Source: Clostridiales bacterium (lineage in GTDB: Bacteria; Bacillota; Clostridia; Oscillospirales; QAKW01). From it: DNA of 12,480 nt. Positions 1 to 4,776 of the stretch are shown piece after piece (within the stretch, counting starts at the first letter, position 1; each line of letters begins with the position of its first letter). The translations under genes and the position numbers were made by a program. The notes beneath the pieces are model-generated. The model saw nothing but the letters and a program-made list of their open reading frames with translations, had not been told where the DNA came from and made no database searches. The DNA lies in assembly GCA_003343605.1 (NCBI GenBank), contig QAKW01000086.1:1-12480 (forward strand). The letters run 5' to 3'.

Positions 1-102
1 TGCGGTAACCCTATCATTATCCACTATGCGTTTCAGCTGCCGGAGCAAAACGGTATGCCCGCCATCGAAGTCCTCGCACGCCCTGCGGCAAAGACTGCTT
101 AA
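1..102 (+). CDS. C-terminal end of an unrecognised protein (partial, runs off left edge)
   Basis: An open frame enters from the left edge in frame 1 and ends at TAA 100-102, leaving 33 residues that finish with LARPAAKTA. I do not recognise the family. The frame being open from base 1 and the hairpin directly after the stop support a real gene end. It lies beside a broken ribbon-helix-helix gene in a lower G+C stretch, so it could belong to an acquired element, but that is inference. Confidence 0.45.
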   Translation, partial: CGNPIIIHYAFQLPEQNGMPAIEVLARPAAKTA

Positions 103-140
103 AAAGCAGTCCCCGGAAAGCACAATACCTTCCGGGGACT
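94..140 (+). terminator. Inverted repeats after the left-edge gene, probable terminator
   Basis: Two inverted repeats follow one another. ACTGCTT/AAGCAGT (94-100/104-110) spans the stop codon. An 11-bp perfect stem then follows (108-118/130-140, core TCCCCGG/CCGGGGA, 11-nt loop). No U-rich tract follows the second stem on the plus strand, so it may be a weak terminator or a transcript-end stabiliser. The two stems share bases 108-110 and could compete. Confidence 0.5.
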
Positions 141-162
141 TACTACATACATTCTCCCTTAA

Positions 163-336
163 CGATATCTCGCATTTCATATTGAGAATGAGTATTTAGA
201 GAAAATGCGTTATCTTGCAAAGCGTGAAACAAGAAGTTTAAGTAATTTGCTAGAGCATCTTTGCAAATTATATATTGAAAAATATGAGCAGGATCATGGG
301 AAAATAGAAATGGAAAATGCAGAGAAAGAAGATTGA
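163..336 (+). pseudogene. 5'-truncated ribbon-helix-helix (Arc/CopG-like) DNA-binding protein
   Basis: The frame following the stop at 160-162 reads a short beta-strand-like stretch (LAFHIENEYL), then a basic helix-turn-helix region (EKMRYLAKRETRSLSNLL) and an acidic lysine-rich tail ending at TGA 334-336. This is the pattern of ribbon-helix-helix regulators, usually antitoxins or accessory repressors of mobile elements. There is no ATG, GTG or TTG before the strand. The first ATG (205) would remove the DNA-contacting beta strand and leave 43 residues, and no Shine-Dalgarno fits it. I read it as a remnant cut at its 5' end by rearrangement. An alternative is an unusual start such as ATT at 181. 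Family call is moderate; broken state is likely. Confidence 0.55.
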
Positions 337-497
337 ATAATTAAATATTATTAATAGACAATACATCCGAATATATTTTGGAGAATATGCTGTTTGTAAC
401 GAAACAACACCTTGTGGATTGTAAGGTAAGCGGGATGCTCATACATCTCGCATCGCCTCTCGTAATTGCAGGCCAACAATTGAAAGAGGTATTAAAA

Positions 498-1118
498 ATG
501 AAAAACTATATTATACGCGGAGAAACCGCCGCAGACTACTATACAGTTGAAAATCTGACGCGGGAGGCGTTTTGGAATGTTTACCGCCCTGGCTGTACCG
601 AGCACTATGTGCTGCACCGGTTCCGGAGCAGACCTGAGTTTATTAAAGAGCTTGACTTATGTTTGGAGTGCGGCGGACAAATCATCGGGCATATTATGTT
701 TGTCCGTGCTGCAATCACGGCGGATGACGGCAGAGTCTTACCGATCATGACTTTTGGTCCGATCAGTATTCATCCCGATTTTCAGCGCAGGGGCTATGGA
801 AAAATCCTGCTTGATTTTGCCCTTGAAAAAGCAGCAAAGATGGGAACCGGCGCTGTCTGTATAGAAGGCAGCATCGGTTTTTACGGCAAGTGCGGTTTTG
901 ATATTGCTTCAAAAAGTGGTATCCACTACTATGCCGCGCCGCGGGAAGCGGTTGTCCCGTTTTTTCTGTTAAAGGAGTTAAAAAAAGGCTTTCTTGACGG
1001 AGTTACGGGAATCTATAAACCGCCTGACGGCTATTTTGTGGATGATTTGGAAGCTGAAGAATTCGACAGGCAGTTTCCACCGAAAGAAAAGCTGAAACGT
1101 CCTGGTCAGTTGGTATAA
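498..1118 (+). CDS. GNAT family N-acetyltransferase
   Basis: Predicted acetyl-CoA-dependent N-acetyltransferase of 206 residues, cytosolic, acceptor unknown. The acetyl-CoA pyrophosphate loop is clear: HPDFQRRGYGKILL at about residues 92-105 contains the Q/R-x-x-G-x-G/A signature, preceded by the beta strand PIMTFGPISI (82-91) and followed by the helix LDFALEKAAKMG. GFYGKCGF (127-134) fits the usual beta-bulge region near the C-terminal GNAT strand. The C-terminal 60 residues extend past the minimal fold. ATG 498 is chosen because AGAGGT (484-489) sits eight bases upstream. The frame stays open back to 378, but that stretch has no matching ribosome binding site and reads unlike GNAT. Base composition is lower in G+C than the genes to the right. 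A convergent terminator follows. Confidence 0.85.
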   Translation: MKNYIIRGETAADYYTVENLTREAFWNVYRPGCTEHYVLHRFRSRPEFIKELDLCLECGGQIIGHIMFVRAAITADDGRVLPIMTFGPISIHPDFQRRGYGKILLDFALEKAAKMGTGAVCIEGSIGFYGKCGFDIASKSGIHYYAAPREAVVPFFLLKELKKGFLDGVTGIYKPPDGYFVDDLEAEEFDRQFPPKEKLKRPGQLV

Positions 1119-1125
1119 GGCAAAA

Positions 1126-1165
1126 AATTCCCGGCGTGTGGATCCTCATTCACACGCCGGGAATT
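1126..1165. terminator. Bidirectional intrinsic terminator between convergent genes
   Basis: A perfect 15-bp stem (1126-1140 with 1151-1165, core CCCGGCGTGTG/CACACGCCGGG) with a 10-nt loop lies between the ends of the GNAT gene (plus) and the ArsC-family gene (minus). On the minus strand the stem runs straight into a T6 tract (rc of 1122-1127). On the plus strand only a weak CTCTTT follows. It probably ends both transcripts, more efficiently the minus one. Confidence 0.85.
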
Positions 1166-1189
1166 CTCTTTATCCAAGATCGAACGAAC

Positions 1190-1549
1190 TTATAATTTTT
1201 CAAACGCTTCCGCCCACTGTGCTTCTTTAAAACCAACCAGCACAAAATGATCGGCGATCAGAAGCGGCCTTTTAATCAGCATTCCGTTGGTGGAGAGAAG
1301 CCGCAGCATTTCCTCCTCACGCATAGCGGGCAGTTTATTTTTTAAATCCATCGATCGATACACCAGCCCGCTTGTATTGAAAAATTTTTTGAGAGGCAGG
1401 CCGCTTAAACGATACCAGCCGGTCAGCTCATCCAGTGTTGGATTTTCGGCCTTAATATCACGATCCATATATTCAATTCCGCGCTCATCCAGCCATTTTT
1501 TTGCTTTTTGGCAGGTGGTGCATCTGGGATAGCAGATCAATTTCAGCAT
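1190..1549 (-). CDS. ArsC/Spx-family thioredoxin-fold protein (arsenate reductase-like)
   Basis: A 119-residue cytosolic protein of the ArsC/Spx/YffB family (thioredoxin fold). Seen: CYPRCTTC near the N-terminus with Cys6, Cys10 and Cys13, giving a C-x-x-C redox pair; the family-typical FNTSG at 57-61; and KRPLL at 93-97 with the conserved Arg94. Family members either reduce arsenate or other thiols, or, like Spx, bind RNA polymerase alpha; the sequence alone does not separate these. No arsenic genes (arsR, arsB) are near, so an arsenate role is not supported by context. Start ATG 1549 has GAGGAG seven to eight bases upstream. It is probably transcribed from the promoter at 1718-1746 with a long leader of about 160 bases, and ends at the convergent terminator. 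Confidence 0.85.
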   Translation of the reverse strand: MLKLICYPRCTTCQKAKKWLDERGIEYMDRDIKAENPTLDELTGWYRLSGLPLKKFFNTSGLVYRSMDLKNKLPAMREEEMLRLLSTNGMLIKRPLLIADHFVLVGFKEAQWAEAFEKL

Positions 1550-1717
1550 GGTTTATACTCCTCTTCCATTTTACCGGCACGGCGGGATCAGGCATTTGAC
1601 TTTGCCCGCATCCTGCGTTATAATGCAAAAGAGCGCGCAGCCCCCTGCGTGCCCTATCGCCCGCTTTCCCGCCGGATTGATTTTTGCAGTTTTATTTAAT
1701 ATCATTTCCATATTTTT

Positions 1718-1746
1718 ATTATATATCATCACAAATAAAAAGTAAA
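1718..1746 (-). promoter_or_regulatory. Sigma-A-type promoter for the ArsC-family gene
   Basis: Read on the minus strand: TTTACT (1746-1741), 17-base spacer, TATAAT (1723-1718). The -10 is a perfect match and the -35 matches four of six. It lies just past the end of the XRE gene and points at the ArsC-family gene. Its -35 element forms one arm of the 20-bp dyad at 1741-1760. Confidence 0.55.
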
Positions 1747-1760
1747 TACCTTTATTTACT
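1741..1760 (-). terminator. AT-rich dyad at the end of the XRE gene: weak terminator or operator
   Basis: A perfect 8-bp inverted repeat, AGTAAATA-CCTT-TATTTACT, overlaps the XRE stop codon (1756-1758). On the minus strand it is followed by a T5 tract, so it can act as a weak intrinsic terminator of the DUF2975-xre operon. It also covers the -35 of the downstream ArsC promoter, so an operator role is equally possible. Confidence 0.45.
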
Positions 1761-1974
1761 CCTCTTTTCTGCGGTATTCCAGCAGATCGCCGGGCTGGCA
1801 TTCCAGCGCTGCGCAGAGTTTGGCCAGCGTGGAAATCTTCAGCGCTTTGGCGCGGCCGTTTTTCAGAATGGAGATGTTGGCCAGCGTAATGCCGACCCGC
1901 TGGGCAAGCTCGGTAACACTCATTTTGCGTTTCGCCAGCATCACATCGATATTAAAAATAATTTCATCTTCCAT
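1756..1974 (-). CDS. XRE-family helix-turn-helix regulator (YozG-like)
   Basis: A 72-residue single-domain transcription regulator of the Cro/C1 type. The HTH spans about residues 17-60: KMSVTELAQRVGIT forms the first two helices, LANISILKNGRAKAL the recognition helix region, and ISTLAKLCAALECQPGDLLEY the closing helices, typical of the short HTH_26/YozG type. No extra sensor domain is present. It begins nine bases after the stop of the DUF2975 gene, and its ribosome binding site (GAGGTG) overlaps that stop codon, so the two are one translationally close operon. Small XRE proteins of this type are regularly paired with DUF2975 membrane proteins. Direct self-regulation is likely by analogy but not shown. 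Confidence 0.88.
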   Translation of the reverse strand: MEDEIIFNIDVMLAKRKMSVTELAQRVGITLANISILKNGRAKALKISTLAKLCAALECQPGDLLEYRRKEE

Positions 1975-1983
1975 TTATTCACC

Positions 1984-2463
1984 TCAAACCGTCAGATCAC
2001 TCTGTTCCTGCAGCACGGCGGCTTTTTGCACCAGGTGAGAAAGCCCCGCGGTGCACACAGAAACCGCAATCCCGAAAAAAACAACCCCCAGCGCGGCCAA
2101 AACAATGCCCGGATGGTTCATGTTCAGCAGCAGAAACAGGATATTGCCGCAGAAAAACAGCCCGGCGTCTGCCGCTGCCAGAATAGAGATGCCCTGCAGC
2201 AGCCGGGCGTTCTGCATACTGAAAGAACGGTCTTCCCCAATATTTCGGGCGATGCGCCAGCTCAAAATCAAAACCGCAAAACAGGGCAGTGCGCTCAGCC
2301 CCATAAAGACCATCCAGGGAATAAAGCAGTATTGAAATTCCGGTGCATCCGCCAGGATCCACCGGGCGATCTGCGGGAGCAGCCAGCAATAGGCGGCCAG
2401 CCCGCAGGCGCCTACCAGCAGAATGATTCCTTTTAACCATCTGGACAATGTGGATTGTGACAT
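1984..2463 (-). CDS. DUF2975 family membrane protein
   Basis: A 159-residue integral membrane protein with four predicted helices at about 11-30, 47-69, 88-113 and 118-141. The loop between helices 2 and 3, ARNIGEDRSFSMQNARLLQ, carries the polar G-x-x-F-x-x-x-N pattern typical of DUF2975. Function of the family is unknown; it is commonly found with a small XRE regulator, as here. ATG at 2463 is preceded by ACGGAGG with good spacing, and a consensus promoter lies just upstream. Family call is based on topology, motif and partner gene. Confidence 0.82.
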   Translation of the reverse strand: MSQSTLSRWLKGIILLVGACGLAAYCWLLPQIARWILADAPEFQYCFIPWMVFMGLSALPCFAVLILSWRIARNIGEDRSFSMQNARLLQGISILAAADAGLFFCGNILFLLLNMNHPGIVLAALGVVFFGIAVSVCTAGLSHLVQKAAVLQEQSDLTV

Positions 2464-2502
2464 TTTTGAATTCCTCCGTTTCCTATTATATTTTCAATTT
2501 CT

Positions 2503-2530
2503 ATTATACCACCAAAATCCTGATTGTCAA
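2503..2530 (-). promoter_or_regulatory. Consensus sigma-A promoter of the DUF2975-xre operon
   Basis: Minus strand: TTGACA (2530-2525), 16-base spacer, TATAAT (2508-2503); both hexamers are perfect. An inverted repeat CAATAA/TTATTG (2528-2533/2538-2543) touches the -35 and could be a regulator site, though the region is very AT-rich. The promoter lies in the divergent gap shared with the nitrilase-family gene. Confidence 0.8.
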
Positions 2531-2589
2531 TAATTATTTATTGTAATTCGATAAAATATTATTCTATCATAAAAAAGAAGGGTGATTTG

Positions 2590-3468
2590 ATGAAACCATT
2601 GAAAATTGCTTTGCTGCAAATTGTGCCGGAGCGCACCATAGAAGAAAACCGCATGAAAGGGGCCGCCTTTTGTAAAAAGGCGAAAGCCGCCGGGGCGGAT
2701 CTCGCTCTTTTTCCAGAAATGTGGAGCAACGGCTATCAAATCCCGGAAGATATTGCGGCGCTGCATCAGCAGGCAGTACCGGCAGACGGCCCGTTCGTAG
2801 CGTCGTTTGGCCGGCTGGCAAAGGAGCTGGATCTGGCGATCGGCATTACCTTTCTGGAATGCTTTCAGCCCCTGCCGAGAAATGCGATCGCTTTATTTGA
2901 CCGGCACGGCAAAAGAGTTCTGACCTATGCGAAGGTGCATACCTGTGATTTCGGTGACGAGCGCAGGCTGACGCCGGGCACAGATTTTACTGTTGCACCG
3001 TTGGATACCGCGGCCGGGCGGTTCCATGCCGGCGCCATGATCTGCTATGACCGGGAATTTCCCGAAAGCGCCCGGATTCTCATGCTTAAGGGGGCGGAAA
3101 TCATACTCGTGCCCAATGCCTGCCCCATGGAAATCAACCGGCTCTCTCAGCTCAGAGCCAGGGCCTTTGAAAACATGCTCGGTATCGCAACCTGCAATTA
3201 CCCGGAATCTGTTCCCGATTGCAACGGCCGTTCCTCCGCCTTCGATGGAATCGCCTACCTGCCCGAAAGCACAGGCTCCCGGGATACCTGCATTCTGGAG
3301 GCCGGCGGCGCCGAAGGCGTTTATATCGCCGAATTTGATCTGGAGCTGCTGCGGAAATACCGCAGCAGCGAAGTGCACGGCAATGCCTATCGCCATCCGC
3401 GGAAGTATCAGCTTCTTACAGACGAGCAGGTCTGCGCGCCGTTTATCCGGCAAGACTGCCGGAGGTAA
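2590..3468 (+). CDS. Nitrilase-superfamily carbon-nitrogen hydrolase
   Basis: A 292-residue cytosolic amidohydrolase of the CN_hydrolase family, which splits amides, nitriles or carbamoyl groups through a cysteine thioester. All parts of the Glu-Lys-Cys triad are visible: Glu43 in LFPEMWSNGY, Lys115 in YAKVHTCDFGDE, Cys152 in MICYDREFPES. NACPMEINRLSQLRARAFEN (176-195) matches the usual segment after the catalytic Cys. Length is normal for the single-domain members (omega-amidase or N-carbamoyl-amine amidohydrolase type). No glutaminase or NAD-synthetase partner domain is present, so the substrate cannot be named. ATG 2590 is preferred: GAAGGGTGAT (2578-2586) sits just upstream, and an extension to 2524 would enter the promoter region. 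It is divergent from DUF2975 and is followed by its own terminator, so probably monocistronic. Confidence 0.9.
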   Translation: MKPLKIALLQIVPERTIEENRMKGAAFCKKAKAAGADLALFPEMWSNGYQIPEDIAALHQQAVPADGPFVASFGRLAKELDLAIGITFLECFQPLPRNAIALFDRHGKRVLTYAKVHTCDFGDERRLTPGTDFTVAPLDTAAGRFHAGAMICYDREFPESARILMLKGAEIILVPNACPMEINRLSQLRARAFENMLGIATCNYPESVPDCNGRSSAFDGIAYLPESTGSRDTCILEAGGAEGVYIAEFDLELLRKYRSSEVHGNAYRHPRKYQLLTDEQVCAPFIRQDCRR

Positions 3469-3483
3469 TATTATATTTAGGAA

Positions 3484-3517
3484 AAAACCACCGCCGGCTG
3501 CTGCCGGAGGCGGTTTT
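3484..3517 (+). terminator. Intrinsic terminator of the nitrilase-family gene
   Basis: GC-rich imperfect stem 3484-3498 with 3503-3517 (CCGCCGGC against GCCGGAGGCGG, two mismatches) with loop TGCT and a final TTTT, starting 15 bases after the stop codon. Confidence 0.75.
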
Positions 3518-3577
3518 GGACCCCTTTTGCAAAAATTTACCGCTATCTTTTTGCAAAAGAATATGGTATCATCATAT

Positions 3578-3605
3578 TGTAACCAAAATGTAACTATTTT
3601 GTAAT
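3578..3605 (+). promoter_or_regulatory. Three TGTAAC/T direct repeats with 11-bp period upstream of the CAP gene
   Basis: TGTAAC at 3578, TGTAAC at 3589 and TGTAAT at 3600 are spaced exactly 11 bases apart, each followed by a five-base AT-rich spacer. Direct half-sites at one helical turn are the usual target layout of OmpR/PhoB-family response regulators; read on the other strand they are (A/G)TTACA-N5 repeats, close to Pho-box half-sites. The third repeat could also serve as a -10 (TTGTAA at 3577, 17 bases, TGTAAT), although that would leave a very short leader. The site ends ten bases before the ribosome binding site of the CAP gene. Confidence 0.5.
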
Positions 3606-3628
3606 TAATAAATACAGGAGGAAACAGT

Positions 3629-4495
3629 ATGAAGCGATCGACTCTTTTATTAACGTCTACCGCCGCTTTAACGGCGACTCTTATTACCACCGTATGTTTC
3701 GGCAATATCCGGCGAACCGGGCAGATTACGCAGCAGGCGCAAACAGAATCAGCCGCGCCGGAAAGTGCTGTGCCGCCGGAAGCCAATCCGGCCGTTTCCG
3801 AGGCCGGCGCAGAAGATCCGGCGGCCGATCTGCAAGCCGCGCCTGAAACCGGCGGGAAGGCCGCAGCGCAGCCGTTCCCTGCGGAAAATGAACCGGCCAG
3901 CCAGCCCTCTGTTGCTGAAACGGTGCCTGCGGCTTCCGTTCAGCCTCAGGAAACCGCGCCGGCGGAGCAGGAAACCCCCGTGCCGGAAACAACCCGGCCA
4001 GAGCCTTCCAAGCCGGAAACCTCTGCGCCGGAATCCGACCGTTCCGACGCCATAAAACCGGAATCCTCTGTGCCGGAGACCCCGCCGGCCACCAGCCAGC
4101 CGGAACAAGGCTCCGGCAACGCCTCATTTATCAGCCAGGTGGTTGATCTGGTGAATGCGGAGCGGGCCAAAGAAGGGCTGGCGCCGCTTACCGTAAACCG
4201 ACAGGCTGAAGCGGCGGCCCTGGTGCGCGCCAAAGAAATCGAGCAATCCTTTTCCCATACCCGGCCAGACGGCCGCAAATTCAATACCGTGCTGGCCGAA
4301 CAGAACCTGCTCTACCGCAGTGCCGGTGAAAATATCGCCTACGGGCAAAAAACGCCCGAGCAGGTTGTAAACGGCTGGATGAACAGCCCGGGCCACCGCG
4401 CCAACATTATGCATACCGCTTTTACCTCCATCGGCGTTGGGCATTATCAAAACAGCGCAGGCGTTCATTATTGGGTGCAGATTTTTATCGGCTGA
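3629..4495 (+). CDS. Secreted CAP/SCP-domain protein (YkwD-like)
   Basis: A 288-residue exported protein. Residues 1-25 form a signal peptide (MKRS, then a hydrophobic stretch rich in L/T/A); the Cys at 23 lacks a proper lipobox. Residues 35-165 are a low-complexity Pro/Glu/Ala/Ser linker with repeated PE(T/S)xxPE units, which is disordered-looking and suited to crossing the cell wall. Residues 167-288 are a CAP domain: FSHTRPDGR (208-216, His210), GENIAYG (233-239, Glu234), VVNGWMNSPGHRANIM (246-261, His256) and VGHY...HYWVQIF. His210, Glu234 and His256 are the usual CAP cavity residues. Bacterial CAP proteins of this type occur in envelopes and spore coats; the activity is unknown. AGGAGG at 3616-3621 fixes the start. 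The direct repeats at 3578-3605 suggest two-component control. A strong terminator follows. Confidence 0.9.
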   Translation: MKRSTLLLTSTAALTATLITTVCFGNIRRTGQITQQAQTESAAPESAVPPEANPAVSEAGAEDPAADLQAAPETGGKAAAQPFPAENEPASQPSVAETVPAASVQPQETAPAEQETPVPETTRPEPSKPETSAPESDRSDAIKPESSVPETPPATSQPEQGSGNASFISQVVDLVNAERAKEGLAPLTVNRQAEAAALVRAKEIEQSFSHTRPDGRKFNTVLAEQNLLYRSAGENIAYGQKTPEQVVNGWMNSPGHRANIMHTAFTSIGVGHYQNSAGVHYWVQIFIG

Positions 4496-4498
4496 TCC

Positions 4499-4530
4499 AA
4501 AAGCGGCTCTTCGGAGCCGCTTTTATTTTT
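4499..4530 (+). terminator. Strong intrinsic terminator after the CAP gene
   Basis: Perfect 11-bp stem AAAAGCGGCTC/GAGCCGCTTTT (4499-4509/4514-4524) closed by a TTCG tetraloop, followed by ATTTTT. It isolates the downstream transporter unit from the CAP gene. Confidence 0.93.
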
Positions 4531-4563
4531 TGGATGCTCCCGTTCAAATCATCCTATCAGGTG

Positions 4564-4592
4564 TTGACATTTCTGAAAACCTGTGTCATAAT
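4564..4592 (+). promoter_or_regulatory. Sigma-A promoter of the leader-ABC-DUF1854-ABC unit
   Basis: TTGACA (4564-4569), 17-base spacer, CATAAT (4587-4592): perfect -35, five of six in the -10, ideal spacing. Transcription would start near 4599, about 30 bases before the leader ATG and about 175 bases before the first transporter gene. Confidence 0.85.
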
Positions 4593-4628
4593 ATTAAAAA
4601 ATATTGTAGGAATAAGGAGGCGGCCGAT

Positions 4629-4700
4629 ATGAACGTTATTTTATGCAGATTCACAAAAGATTCTGATTTCAGATCGCTTTTTTCGGTTGCCGGGCAATGA
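4629..4700 (+). CDS. 23-residue leader peptide of the transporter attenuator
   Basis: A short ORF with a full AAGGAGG (4614-4620) eight bases before ATG 4629, ending at TGA 4698-4700. The peptide begins MNVILCRFTKDS and ends FRSLFSVAGQ. It lies between a near-consensus promoter and an intrinsic terminator, with the first transporter gene directly after. It has no run of one amino acid, so classic amino-acid-biosynthesis attenuation is unlikely; the arrangement is closer to drug-responsive leader ORFs of resistance genes. Codons 14-18 (4668-4682) are complementary, with an internal loop, to 4722-4738 in the terminator left arm. The stop codon lies in the left arm of the hairpin at 4695-4710. 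That it is translated is inferred from the ribosome binding site; similarity to a known leader was not recognised. Confidence 0.72.
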   Translation: MNVILCRFTKDSDFRSLFSVAGQ

Positions 4701-4710
4701 AGCTTCATTG
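4695..4710 (+). promoter_or_regulatory. Perfect 16-nt palindrome spanning the leader stop codon
   Basis: CAATGAAGCTTCATTG is a perfect palindrome that can fold as a 6-bp stem (CAATGA/TCATTG) with AGCT loop, and holds the leader stop codon TGA. GCTGTTTTT follows. A ribosome that finishes the leader would melt it. It sits between the two strands of the proposed antiterminator. Confidence 0.55.
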
Positions 4711-4724
4711 GCTGTTTTTCTGAA

Positions 4725-4760
4725 AAGACCCTGCTGAATTTCAGCGGGGTTTTCTTTTTT
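4725..4760 (+). terminator. Intrinsic terminator (attenuator) upstream of the first ABC gene
   Basis: A 12-bp stem (4725-4736 with 4742-4753, core ACCCTGCTG/CAGCGGGGT, two G-U pairs) with loop AATTT, followed by C and T6 (4755-4760). The ribosome binding site of the ABC gene starts at the next base, so transcripts reaching that gene must read through this hairpin. Bases 4722-4727 and 4734-4738 can instead pair with 4677-4682 and 4668-4672 (antiterminator). Confidence 0.85.
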
Positions 4761-4776
4761 GAGAGGAGGGGATTCC

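Noticed and set aside
378..497. N-terminal extension of the GNAT gene by 40 residues
   Set aside because: Frame is open but the good ribosome binding site and the GNAT-like start are at 498; the extension has no recognisable sequence or ribosome binding site of its own.
1190..1549. Arsenic resistance operon
   Set aside because: The ArsC-family fold alone does not show arsenate reduction and no arsR, arsB or acr3 is near.
1684..2436. Long plus-strand open frame across the DUF2975-xre operon
   Set aside because: It lies antisense to two well-supported genes with promoter and ribosome binding sites; its product is Gln/Asn/His-rich without family features.
2524..2589. Extension of the nitrilase-family protein by 22 residues
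   Set aside because: It would start inside the divergent promoter region and is rich in I/Y/K from AT-rich DNA; the family N-terminus fits ATG 2590.
2893..3786. 297-codon minus-strand open frame
   Set aside because: Antisense to the nitrilase gene, its terminator and the CAP start; composition is that of a shadow frame.
4599..4760. T-box or metabolite riboswitch in the transporter leader
   Set aside because: No T-box motif or known aptamer core was seen, and most of the leader is occupied by the small ORF with a strong ribosome binding site.
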